Shown here piece by piece: positions 1-8,717 of a DNA stretch of 15,430 nt. The stretch lies in assembly GCA_030693565.1 (NCBI GenBank), contig JAUYAJ010000517.1, positions 1 through 15,430 on the forward strand, given 5' to 3'. The stretch's first letter is position 1, and every line of letters starts with the position of its first letter. The notes under the pieces are model-generated. The model had not been told where the DNA came from and did not search any database. It saw only the letters and a list, made by a program, of their open reading frames with translations. This stretch comes from Rubrivivax sp. Lineage in GTDB: Bacteria; Pseudomonadota; Gammaproteobacteria; Burkholderiales; Burkholderiaceae_C. The translations under genes and the position numbers were made by a program.

Positions 1-662
1 AGCTGATGCTGCACGAGCTGCACGCCGCCGTGCGCAACATCGCCACCGATGAGATGAACGCCGCCTTCAAGCAGCTCGCGCGGGTGAGCAAGATCATGGA
101 ACAGCTGGTGCATGCCTGGGACGTGCTGGCCACGATGACCCCGCCCGAGTACAGCGCCATCCGGCCCTACCTGGCCAACAGCAGCGGCTTCCAGAGCTGG
201 CAGTACCGCTGCATCGAGTTCAGCCTGGGCAACAAGAATGCCGCCATGCTGGCCCCGCATGCGCACCGCGCCGACCTGCTGGCCGCCGTGGACAGCGCCT
301 ACCGCGCGCCGTCGCTCTACGACGAAGCGCTGCGGCTGCTGGTGCGCCGCGGGCTGACGGTGCCCGTGAGCCACACCGAACGCGACTGGACCCAGCCTTA
401 CCAGGCCAGCGACGCCGTCAAGGCCGCCTGGCTGGCGGTCTACCGCGCGCCGCAAACGCACTGGGACCTGTACCAGCTGGGCGAAGAGCTCACCGACCTG
501 GAAGACACGTTCCGGCTCTGGCGCTTCCGCCATGTGACCACGGTCGAACGCATCATCGGTTTCAAGCGCGGCACTGGCGGCACCAGCGGCGTGGGTTACC
601 TGCGCAAGATGCTCGACGTCGTGCTCTTCCCCGAGATCTGGACCTTGCGCACCGACCTCTGA
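1..662 (+). CDS. kynA: Tryptophan 2,3-dioxygenase, C-terminal part (5' end outside window)
   Basis: Haem enzyme that opens the indole ring of L-tryptophan with O2 to give N-formylkynurenine, the first step of the kynurenine pathway. The frame is open to the first base of the window. The first visible residues (LMLHELHAA) match the family region normally preceded by ~70 residues, so the true start lies upstream. Family landmarks visible: SGFQSWQYR..EFSLGNK near 190-235, carrying the substrate-binding Arg; RFRHVTTVERIIGFKRGTGG near 522-580, whose His codon at 531-533 is the expected proximal haem ligand; and the GTGGTSGV loop at 570-593. The C-terminus (PEIWTLRTDL) looks complete. Identity is from recalled family motifs. 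The next gene begins 52 nt downstream on the same strand; a TAGAAT at 679-684 could be a -10 element for it, but no good -35 accompanies it. Confidence 0.95.
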   Translation, partial: LMLHELHAAVRNIATDEMNAAFKQLARVSKIMEQLVHAWDVLATMTPPEYSAIRPYLANSSGFQSWQYRCIEFSLGNKNAAMLAPHAHRADLLAAVDSAYRAPSLYDEALRLLVRRGLTVPVSHTERDWTQPYQASDAVKAAWLAVYRAPQTHWDLYQLGEELTDLEDTFRLWRFRHVTTVERIIGFKRGTGGTSGVGYLRKMLDVVLFPEIWTLRTDL

Positions 663-714
663 GCCTGCCGCCGCCTCCTAGAATCGAGGCTTCGACCGCC
701 CGCCCTGGAACGCC

Positions 715-2523
715 ATGGACACCCGCACCTCCCCGATCCGTCAGCGCTGCGCCGCCTTGCGCGAAGAACTCGCCCGCGCCGGCATCCAGGCCCTGCTGGT
801 GCCGTCCAGCGACCCCCACCTCAGCGAATACCTGCCCGGCCGCTGGATGGCGCGCGAGTGGCTTTCGGGCTTCACCGGCTCGATGGCCACGCTGGTCGTC
901 GCCGCCGACCGCGCCGCGCTGTTCGCCGACAGCCGCTACTGGGTGCAGGCCGAAGCCGAACTGGCCGGCACCGGCATCGAGCTGGTGAAGATCGCCACCG
1001 GCAGCTCCAGCGCCCACCTCGACTGGCTGGCCAGCCATGTGCCCGCCGGCGCCACCGTCGCCGTCGACGGTCAGGTGCTCGGGCTGGCGGCGGCGCAAGC
1101 CCTGCGCAGCGCGCTCGACAAAGCCGGCATCGTGCTGCGCACCGACCTCGACGCCCTGACCGCAATCTGGCCCGACCGCCCGGCGCTGCCCGCAGCGCCA
1201 GTCTATGAACATGGCGCGCCGCAGGCCACGCAGACCCGCGCCGCCAAGCTGGCGGCGGTGCGCGAGGCGATGGCCCGCCACGGCGCCAGCCACCACTTCA
1301 TCTCCACCGTCGACGACATCGCCTGGCTGAGCAATCTGCGCGGCAGCGACGTCAGCTACAACCCGGTCTTCCTGGCCCACCTGCTGCTCGACCTGACGGG
1401 CGCGACGCTGTTCGTCGGCAAGGGCAAGATCGACGCCGACCTGGCTGCCCGCCTGGCCGCCGACGGCCTGGCGCTGGCGCCGTATGAAGCCGCGCCGGCG
1501 GCGCTGGCCGCCTTGGCGCCGGCGAACCGGCTGCTGGTCGACCCGCGGCGCGTCACGCTCGGCCTGCGCGAGCAAGTGCCGGCCGCCGTCACGGTGGTCG
1601 AGGCGATCAACCCCAGCACCTTGCTCAAAAGCCGCAAGAGCGCGGCCGACGCCGACTTCGTGCGCGAAGCGATGGCCGAGGATGGCGCTGCGATGTGCGA
1701 GTTCTACGCCTGGTTCGAGCACGCCCTGGGCCGCGAGCGCATCACCGAGCTAACGGTCGACGAAAAGCTCAGTGCCGCCCGTGCCAAGCGCAGCGGCTTC
1801 GTCGGCCTGAGCTTTTCCACCATCGCCGGCTTCAACGCCAACGGCGCGATGCCGCACTACCGCGCCACCGACGCGGCCCACGCGGTGATCGAGGGCGACG
1901 GCTTGTTGCTGATCGACAGTGGCGGCCAGTACCTGGGCGGCACCACCGACATCACCCGGGTGTGGCCGATCGGCCAGGTCAGCGCGGCGATGAAACGCGA
2001 CTACACGCTGGTGCTCAAAGGCACGATGGCCTTGTCGCGGGCGCGCTATCCGCGCGGCACGCTGAGCCCGATGCTCGACGCGCTGGCACGCGCACCGCTG
2101 TGGGCCGAAGGCATCGAATTCGGCCATGGCACCGGCCATGGCGTGGGCTATTTCCTCAACGTCCACGAAGGCCCGCAAAGCATCAGCAAGGCGATTCCAG
2201 ACGCCAACATGGCGATGGAGCCGGGCATGATCACGTCGATCGAACCGGGCGTCTACCGGCCCGGCCAGTGGGGCGTGCGCATCGAGAACCTGGTGCTCAA
2301 CGTCCCCGCCGTGACAGCCGAAGGCCAGACCTTTGGCGACTTCCTCGAATTCGAAACGCTGACGCTGTGCCCGATCGACACCCGCTGCATCGCCCGCGAG
2401 CTGCTGCGCGACGACGAGGTCGACTGGCTGAACCGCTACCACGCCAGCGTGCGCGAGCGGCGGGCAGCGCGCGTGACGGGCGCTGCACTGGCATGGCTGA
2501 GCGAGCGCACGGCGCCGCTCTGA
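715..2523 (+). CDS. Xaa-Pro aminopeptidase (M24B, three-domain XPNPEP1 type)
   Basis: Cytosolic metallopeptidase predicted to remove the N-terminal residue from peptides with proline in position 2. At 602 residues it is the long form, with two creatinase-type N-terminal domains (about 1-310) and a pita-bread catalytic domain (about 315-540), rather than the ~440-residue E. coli PepP form. All five dinuclear-metal ligands are visible: D401 and D412 (IDSGG..GTTDITR), H475 (GTGHGVGYFLNVHEGPQ), E510 (SIEPGVY) and E524 (RIEN). The 11- and 14-residue spacings within the Asp and Glu pairs match human XPNPEP1. No signal peptide is seen. The ATG at 715 gives a normal family N-terminus, but the Shine-Dalgarno is weak. 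Just after the stop are two GC-rich stem-loops. The exact peptide substrates are unknown. Confidence 0.93.
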   Translation: MDTRTSPIRQRCAALREELARAGIQALLVPSSDPHLSEYLPGRWMAREWLSGFTGSMATLVVAADRAALFADSRYWVQAEAELAGTGIELVKIATGSSSAHLDWLASHVPAGATVAVDGQVLGLAAAQALRSALDKAGIVLRTDLDALTAIWPDRPALPAAPVYEHGAPQATQTRAAKLAAVREAMARHGASHHFISTVDDIAWLSNLRGSDVSYNPVFLAHLLLDLTGATLFVGKGKIDADLAARLAADGLALAPYEAAPAALAALAPANRLLVDPRRVTLGLREQVPAAVTVVEAINPSTLLKSRKSAADADFVREAMAEDGAAMCEFYAWFEHALGRERITELTVDEKLSAARAKRSGFVGLSFSTIAGFNANGAMPHYRATDAAHAVIEGDGLLLIDSGGQYLGGTTDITRVWPIGQVSAAMKRDYTLVLKGTMALSRARYPRGTLSPMLDALARAPLWAEGIEFGHGTGHGVGYFLNVHEGPQSISKAIPDANMAMEPGMITSIEPGVYRPGQWGVRIENLVLNVPAVTAEGQTFGDFLEFETLTLCPIDTRCIARELLRDDEVDWLNRYHASVRERRAARVTGAALAWLSERTAPL

Positions 2524-2526
2524 ACG

Positions 2527-2570
2527 GCCGCCGTTGCCACCCGTCGGCGGCAGCGGCGCTTCGGCACCGC
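2527..2570 (+). terminator. Tandem GC-rich hairpins after the aminopeptidase gene
   Basis: Four bases after the aminopeptidase stop, GCCGCCG (2527-2533) pairs perfectly with CGGCGGC (2545-2551) across an 11-nt loop. Right behind it, GCGGCGC (2553-2559) pairs with GCACCGC (2564-2570) with one C-A mismatch around a TTCG tetraloop. There is no T-tract, so this is not a canonical intrinsic terminator. It may slow polymerase or protect the 3' end of the mRNA. The position between a stop codon and a fresh candidate promoter supports a boundary role. Confidence 0.4.
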
Positions 2571-2595
2571 GGCGGCGCAGGCCATCGCAAGCCGG

Positions 2596-2624
2596 TTTTC
2601 AGCGACTGGCTCCTTGCCTAAAGT
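2596..2624 (+). promoter_or_regulatory. Candidate sigma-70 promoter for the 59-aa gene
   Basis: TTTTCA (2596-2601) and TAAAGT (2619-2624) are separated by exactly 17 nt. Each matches the sigma-70 consensus at 4 of 6 positions, which stands out in such GC-rich sequence. Transcription would start near 2631, immediately before the leader hairpin at 2635-2652. This is a reading by eye and has not been tested against a background model. Confidence 0.45.
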
Positions 2625-2634
2625 TCCTTCCATC

Positions 2635-2652
2635 GCAGCGCCTTCGCGCTGC
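2635..2652 (+). other. Perfect 5'-leader stem-loop upstream of the small gene
   Basis: GCAGCGC (2635-2641) and GCGCTGC (2646-2652) form a perfect 7-bp stem closed by a CTTC loop. It falls between the predicted transcription start (about 2631) and the ribosome binding site (2661-2666). It would therefore cap the 5' end of the mRNA without covering the Shine-Dalgarno. Such a structure usually stabilises a transcript; a regulatory role is speculation. Confidence 0.45.
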
Positions 2653-2671
2653 TTGTCGAGAAGGAATGAAG

Positions 2672-2851
2672 ATGGCCAACCCCCTGCTGCCCAAGACGCT
2701 GTCATTCGGCATGGCGGCGCTGATGACACTGCTGATGCTGACGTCGATCGACCACCTGGCCCAGCGCGACGAAGGCGTGGCCGCAGCAGTGCAAGCGGCC
2801 AGCGCCGCGGGCCAGTCGGCGCAGACGGCGGCGCCGGCCCGGCGCGGCTGA
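2672..2851 (+). CDS. Small putative membrane or exported protein, 59 aa, unknown function
   Basis: I do not recognise this protein. It starts MANPLLPKTLSFG, then has one hydrophobic stretch (about residues 10-26, FGMAALMTLLMLTSI), a charged patch (DHLAQRDEG) and an alanine-rich tail ending APARRG. It could be a single-pass inner-membrane protein or carry an uncleaved export signal. I chose the ATG at 2672 because AAGGAA (2661-2666) lies 5 nt upstream. The in-frame ATG at 2666 overlaps that site, and the frame's earlier codons have no ribosome binding site. It appears to have its own promoter (2596-2624) and a leader hairpin, which argues for a real, separately expressed gene. The ROK kinase starts 40 nt downstream and may be cotranscribed. 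Similar short alanine-rich membrane proteins are common in Burkholderiales, but I cannot name a family. Confidence 0.6.
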   Translation: MANPLLPKTLSFGMAALMTLLMLTSIDHLAQRDEGVAAAVQAASAAGQSAQTAAPARRG

Positions 2852-2891
2852 TGCCAGCAGGGGCAGCGCGCTTGGGCTACGCTGGCGCCCC

Positions 2892-3818
2892 ATGTCCCCG
2901 CCCCTCGCCCTGGGCATCGATCTCGGTGGCACCAAGATCGAAGCCGTTTTGCTCGACGCCGCCGGCCGTGAATGCTGGCGGCTGCGCATCAACACCCCGC
3001 GCGACGACTACGGCGCCGTCATCACCGCGCTGGGCCAGCTGGTCGACCAGGCGCGCAGCGTCGCCGGCGCTGCCGGTCTGAGCATCGGCGTCGGTGCACC
3101 GGGCAGCTTGACGGCCGGCGGCTTGGTCAAGAACGCCAATTCGCTGTGCCTGAATGGCCGGCCACTGCTGCTCGATCTGCAAGCAGCGTTCGCGCAGCCG
3201 CTGCGGCTGGCCAACGACGCCAACTGCCTGGCCTTGTCCGAAGCCACCGACGGCGCCGGTGCCGGCGCCGAGGTCGTCTTCGCCGCCATCCTGGGCACCG
3301 GCACCGGCGCCGGCATCGCGGTGCACGGTCAGGTGCTGGTCGGCCCCAACCGGCTGGCCGGCGAGTGGGGCCACAACCCCTTGCCCTGGGCGGTGGCTGG
3401 CGAAGACCCGCTGCCGGCTTGCTACTGCGGCCAGCACGGTTGCCTGGAGACTTTGCTCAGCGGCCCGGGCCTGGCCAGCGATCATCTTCGCCATGGCGGC
3501 GCCGCCGTCGACGCCCGGCAAATCGCTGCCGCTGCCGAGCACGGCGACGCCGACTGCCTTGCCACCCTGCGCCGTCACAGCCACCGGCTGGCGCGCGCGC
3601 TGGCGGCGGTGATCAATCTGCTCGACCCCGACGTGATCGTGCTCGGCGGCGGTCTGTCGCGCCTGCCCCACCTGTACACCGAGGTGCCGGCGCTGTGGTC
3701 GCAATGGGTCTTCTCGGGCGGCGTGCGCGACCCGGTGCGCACGCGGCTGCTGCCCAGCGTCCATGGCGACGCCTCGGGTGTGCGCGGCGCGGCCTGGCTG
3801 GGGCGTGACGGCGGCTGA
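2892..3818 (+). CDS. ROK-family sugar kinase, Mak-type fructokinase
   Basis: Cytosolic ATP-dependent hexokinase of the ROK family, 308 residues, normal length. The phosphate-binding loop DLGGTKIE is at residues 10-17. The catalytic Asp is D109 in LANDANCLALSEA, and the second phosphate motif is GTGTGAGI. The ROK zinc site is complete: H161 (GEWGHNPLPW) with C177, C179 and C184 (CYCGQHGC). The C-terminal INLLDPDVIVLGGGLS and SGVRGAAWL are also family motifs. The resemblance to E. coli Mak (fructokinase) runs along the whole protein as I recall it (TPRDDY, VKNANS, LNG, GEWGHNPLPW). Fructose is therefore the best guess, with glucose, mannose or N-acetylglucosamine possible. No clear Shine-Dalgarno precedes the ATG. 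The stop codon is inside a stem-loop shared with convergent cueR. Confidence 0.88.
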   Translation: MSPPLALGIDLGGTKIEAVLLDAAGRECWRLRINTPRDDYGAVITALGQLVDQARSVAGAAGLSIGVGAPGSLTAGGLVKNANSLCLNGRPLLLDLQAAFAQPLRLANDANCLALSEATDGAGAGAEVVFAAILGTGTGAGIAVHGQVLVGPNRLAGEWGHNPLPWAVAGEDPLPACYCGQHGCLETLLSGPGLASDHLRHGGAAVDARQIAAAAEHGDADCLATLRRHSHRLARALAAVINLLDPDVIVLGGGLSRLPHLYTEVPALWSQWVFSGGVRDPVRTRLLPSVHGDASGVRGAAWLGRDGG

Positions 3819-3832
3819 GCCGGGTCAGCCGC
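3811..3832. terminator. Bidirectional stem-loop spanning both convergent stop codons
   Basis: GCGGCTGA (3811-3818) and TCAGCCGC (3825-3832) form a perfect 8-bp inverted repeat with a 6-nt loop. The TGA of the ROK kinase is the inner end of the left arm, and the TGA of cueR, read on the minus strand, is the inner end of the right arm. The genes are separated only by the loop. There is no T-run on either side, so termination efficiency is uncertain. The symmetry suits a terminator shared by two converging transcripts. Confidence 0.55.
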
Positions 3833-4227
3833 GCGACACCGGCAACACCGCCTGCGGCGCCGACAAGGATTCGAGGATGGGGCAGTCGGGCCGGTCATTG
3901 CCGTGGCAGCAATGCGCCAGGTGTTCCAGCGTCGCCTTCATCGCCTGCAACTCGGCCACCTTGGCCTCGAGTTCGGCCACATGCGCCAGCGCCAGCGCCT
4001 TGACCTGCCGGCTGGGCCGCGAGCGGTCGCGCCACAAAGCCAGCAACTCGGCGATCTGCTTGATCGAGAAGCCGAGGTCGCGCGAATGCCGAATGAAGCG
4101 CAGCGTGTGGACCTCGGCGTCGCCGTAGATGCGGTAACCGGCGGCCGTTCGCACCGCCTCGGGCACCAGGCCAACGGCTTCGTAGTGGCGCAGCATCTTG
4201 GCCGAGACGCCGCTGGCCCGGGCCGCT

Positions 4228-4241
<14 letters not shown>
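3825..4241 (-). CDS. cueR: CueR-type copper-responsive MerR-family regulator
   Basis: Cytosolic Cu(I)-sensing transcription activator of 138 residues. The N-terminal winged-helix MerR domain (MNIGEAARASGVSAKMLRHYE) is followed by a long dimerisation helix (about 75-108) and a C-terminal metal loop. The two cysteines sit at C112 and C120 with seven residues between them, the same numbers and spacing as E. coli CueR, which argues for Cu(I)/Ag(I) sensing over zinc or mercury. C111 is an extra cysteine. The ATG at 4241 was chosen because AGGAG (4252-4248) lies 6 nt upstream and it gives the classic CueR start; the frame stays open further upstream inside copA. The gene overlaps the copA 3' end by 14 nt, so translational coupling and autoregulation through the copA promoter are likely. 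Confidence 0.92.
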
Positions 4242-6699
<2,458 letters not shown>

Positions 6700-6720
6700 A
6701 AGCGAATGATGGCAGTGTCC

Positions 6721-6751
6721 ATCATCAAGCTTCCCATGGCCGGAAGGTCAA
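6721..6751 (-). promoter_or_regulatory. CueR-controlled copA promoter with 19-bp spacer
   Basis: Read on the minus strand, TTGACC (6751-6746) is a -35 and GATGAT (6726-6721) a -10, with 19 bp between them. That long spacer is characteristic of MerR-family promoters, which are inactive until the metal-bound activator untwists the DNA. The dyad ACCTTCC (6748-6742), 7 bp, GGAAGCT (6734-6728) sits where CueR binds. It matches the E. coli copA operator layout (ACCTTCC-N7-GGAAGGT) at all but one arm position. The start point should be near 6714. CopA is directly downstream, and the regulator is encoded in the same operon. Confidence 0.85.
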
Positions 6752-6835
6752 GCTCGTACCGGGATTGCAGATTTGTTCTGACGCGCCCCGAAGGCGAGAG
6801 ACGTGCCGCCGCCGGTCACGCCAGCACCAGCTGCC

Positions 6836-6856
6836 GTCGTCCGCTCAGGCGGCGAC
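6836..6856 (-). terminator. Candidate hairpin at the end of the SDR/Liv/BKACE operon
   Basis: GTCG-T-CCGC (6836-6844) and GCGGCGAC (6849-6856) pair as an 8-bp stem with one bulged T, closed by the loop TCAG. The loop contains the minus-strand stop codon of SDR1. No T-tract follows on the minus strand. It is the only hairpin I see between the end of the eight-gene operon and the copA promoter 85 nt further on, so read-through into copA cannot be excluded. Confidence 0.35.
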
Positions 6857-7732
6857 CGCCTTCGCCAGCTCGCGCTGGTATTGCTCCCAACCCGACGCGG
6901 GCACCGTCTCGTCGGTACGCGCAGCCACCTCATCCAACCGGGCGCAGAGCTGCTCAGCGGTGTCGGCAGCCTCCCCCAGGTAGACACCTTGCGTCATCGT
7001 GATGTGGGCGCACTCGAAGCTGCCGGCGCCGGCGAGCAGAATCATCCGCGACGGCGCTTCGTTGCCCACCAGTGCGAGCAAGCCCGGGCTGACGCGTTCG
7101 GCGGTCAACTGCGCCAGCGCTTGCGGCGGCAACACCTTGGCGGTCATGGCCGTCGCGGCGGTGGGCGCCAGGCAATTCACGTGCACACCGTACTTCGCGC
7201 CTTCCAGCGCCAGCGTCTGCATCAGCCCGACCAGCGCCATCTTGGCCGCGCCGTAGTTCGACTGGCCGAAATTGCCGTACAGACCGCTGGACGAGGTCGT
7301 CATCACGATGCGACCATGGCGTTGCAACTGCATCTGAGCCCACACCGCCTTGGTCGCGTTGACGGCGCCCATGACGTGGACGTCGAATACACAGCGGAAA
7401 TCGTCGAGCGACATCTTCCCGAAGGACTTGTCGCGCAGGATGCCGGCGTTGTTGACCAGGATGTCGATGCGCCCCCATTCGGCCACCGCCAGATCGGCCA
7501 TGGCCTGCATGTCGGCCGGGCGCGTGACATCGCCCAGGTGCGCAATGGCCTGGCCACCACCCTGGCGGATCGCGTTCACCACGGCGCGCGCGGCGGCACC
7601 GTCGTCGTCGCCGCCCAGGTCGTTGACGACCACCTGTGCGCCATGGCGCGCCAACTCCAGCGCGTGCGAGCGCCCCAGGCCTGTGCCCGCGCCGGTGACG
7701 ATGGCGACTTTGTCCTGCAATGGATTCTTCAT
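6845..7732 (-). CDS. SDR oxidoreductase, MFE-2 hydroxyacyl-CoA dehydrogenase-like (SDR1)
   Basis: Predicted NAD(P)-dependent short-chain dehydrogenase, 295 residues. The Rossmann motif TGAGTGLG is at 13-20, followed by NNAG and the catalytic set S147, Y160, K164 (SNYGAAK). The sequence around NNAGILRDKSFGKMS, GLYGNFGQSNYGAAK and CLAPTA resembles the (3R)-hydroxyacyl-CoA dehydrogenase domain of peroxisomal multifunctional enzyme 2 rather than FabG. A ~40-residue C-terminal tail also fits that group. It likely interconverts a 3-hydroxy and a 3-keto group, possibly on a CoA thioester. It is the last gene of the operon. The ATG at 7732 is chosen on homology; an in-frame ATG at 7750, six residues longer, overlaps the BKACE stop as TGATG and could be used through coupling. 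No strong Shine-Dalgarno decides between them. Confidence 0.85.
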   Translation of the reverse strand: MKNPLQDKVAIVTGAGTGLGRSHALELARHGAQVVVNDLGGDDDGAAARAVVNAIRQGGGQAIAHLGDVTRPADMQAMADLAVAEWGRIDILVNNAGILRDKSFGKMSLDDFRCVFDVHVMGAVNATKAVWAQMQLQRHGRIVMTTSSSGLYGNFGQSNYGAAKMALVGLMQTLALEGAKYGVHVNCLAPTAATAMTAKVLPPQALAQLTAERVSPGLLALVGNEAPSRMILLAGAGSFECAHITMTQGVYLGEAADTAEQLCARLDEVAARTDETVPASGWEQYQRELAKAVAA

Positions 7733-7749
7733 GAATATCTCTGTGCGCA

Positions 7750-8691
7750 TCAAAAGGCAACGGCGTCCGGGCCTTTGAGCCCCAACATGACACGCGCCTC
7801 GGCCGGCGTCGCCACGTCGAGCGACAACTCCTCCAGGATGCGGTGAATTTTGCGCACCTGCTCGGCGCAGGAGCGCGCCAGGCGCCCACGCTCCAGGTAC
7901 AGGCTGTCTTCCAGGCCGACGCGCACATTGGCGCCCAGCACCGCGCCCATCGTCAGCAAAGGCATCTGGTGGCGTCCTGCGCCCAGCACCGAAAGACGGT
8001 AGTGCTTGCGTCCGAACAGCCGGTCTGCCGTGGCCCGCATGGTGAACAGGTTCTCCGGGTCGGCGCCGAGCCCGCCGAGGATGCCGAAGATGCTCTGGAT
8101 AAACAGCGGCCCTTCGATCAGGCCTTCGTCCACGAAGTGGGCCAGGGTGTAGAGGTGGCCGACGTCGTAACACTCGAACTCGAAGCGCGTGCCGCAATCC
8201 TGCCCCAGCACCTTGAGGATGTGTTTGATGTCGCCGAAGGTGTTGCGGAAGATCAGATCCTCCATGCCCTCGATGTGGGGCTTTTCCCAGTCGTACTGCC
8301 ACTGCGTGTACTTGCGCGCCACCGGATGGATGGTGAAATTCATCGACCCCATGTTCAGCGAACACATCTCGGGCTTTGCCTGCAGCGGGTAAGCCAGGCG
8401 CTCTTCCAGGGTCATGCGTGTGCTGCCCCCGGTGGTGATGTTGATCACCGCGTCGGTAGCCGCGCGGATGCGCGGCACGAACTGGTCGAAGACCTTGGGA
8501 TCGGCCGTCGGCCGGCCATCCAGCGGGTCACGTGCATGCAGGTGCAGGATGGCAGCCCCGGCTTCGGCGGCTTCGATCGCCTGTTCGGCGATCTGGTCGG
8601 GCGTCAGCGCCAGATGCGGCGACATCGTCGGCGTGTGAACCGAGCCGGTGACGGCGCAGCTGATGATGATCTTGTCGGGCGGTGCCGCCAT
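7750..8691 (-). CDS. BKACE family beta-keto acid cleavage enzyme (DUF849)
   Basis: Zinc-dependent enzyme of the family named after 3-keto-5-aminohexanoate cleavage enzyme (Kce). Family members condense a beta-keto acid with acetyl-CoA and cleave it to acetoacetate plus a new CoA ester. The protein has 313 residues, usual for the family. The metal motif HLHARDP carries H50 and H52, and E261 in VGLEDSLY fits the third ligand. Also typical are SCAVTGSVHTP at the start, GGSTRMTLEER, SLNMGSMNF and ECYDVGHL. The substrate cannot be read from sequence; known relatives act on lysine-fermentation intermediates, dehydrocarnitine and others. The ATG at 8691 has TGGAG 5 nt upstream and gives the family N-terminus, so the open frame beyond it (to 8988) is not used. 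It sits between livF (26-nt gap) and SDR1 (1-nt overlap). Confidence 0.9.
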   Translation of the reverse strand: MAAPPDKIIISCAVTGSVHTPTMSPHLALTPDQIAEQAIEAAEAGAAILHLHARDPLDGRPTADPKVFDQFVPRIRAATDAVINITTGGSTRMTLEERLAYPLQAKPEMCSLNMGSMNFTIHPVARKYTQWQYDWEKPHIEGMEDLIFRNTFGDIKHILKVLGQDCGTRFEFECYDVGHLYTLAHFVDEGLIEGPLFIQSIFGILGGLGADPENLFTMRATADRLFGRKHYRLSVLGAGRHQMPLLTMGAVLGANVRVGLEDSLYLERGRLARSCAEQVRKIHRILEELSLDVATPAEARVMLGLKGPDAVAF

Positions 8692-8717
8692 GCGGACTCC
8701 AGTGGTTGTGTGGCTGC

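Noticed and set aside
2614..3081. A 155-codon plus-strand frame overlapping the small gene and the ROK kinase start
   Set aside because: Arginine/alanine-rich, no ribosome site, and incompatible with the well-supported kinase N-terminus.
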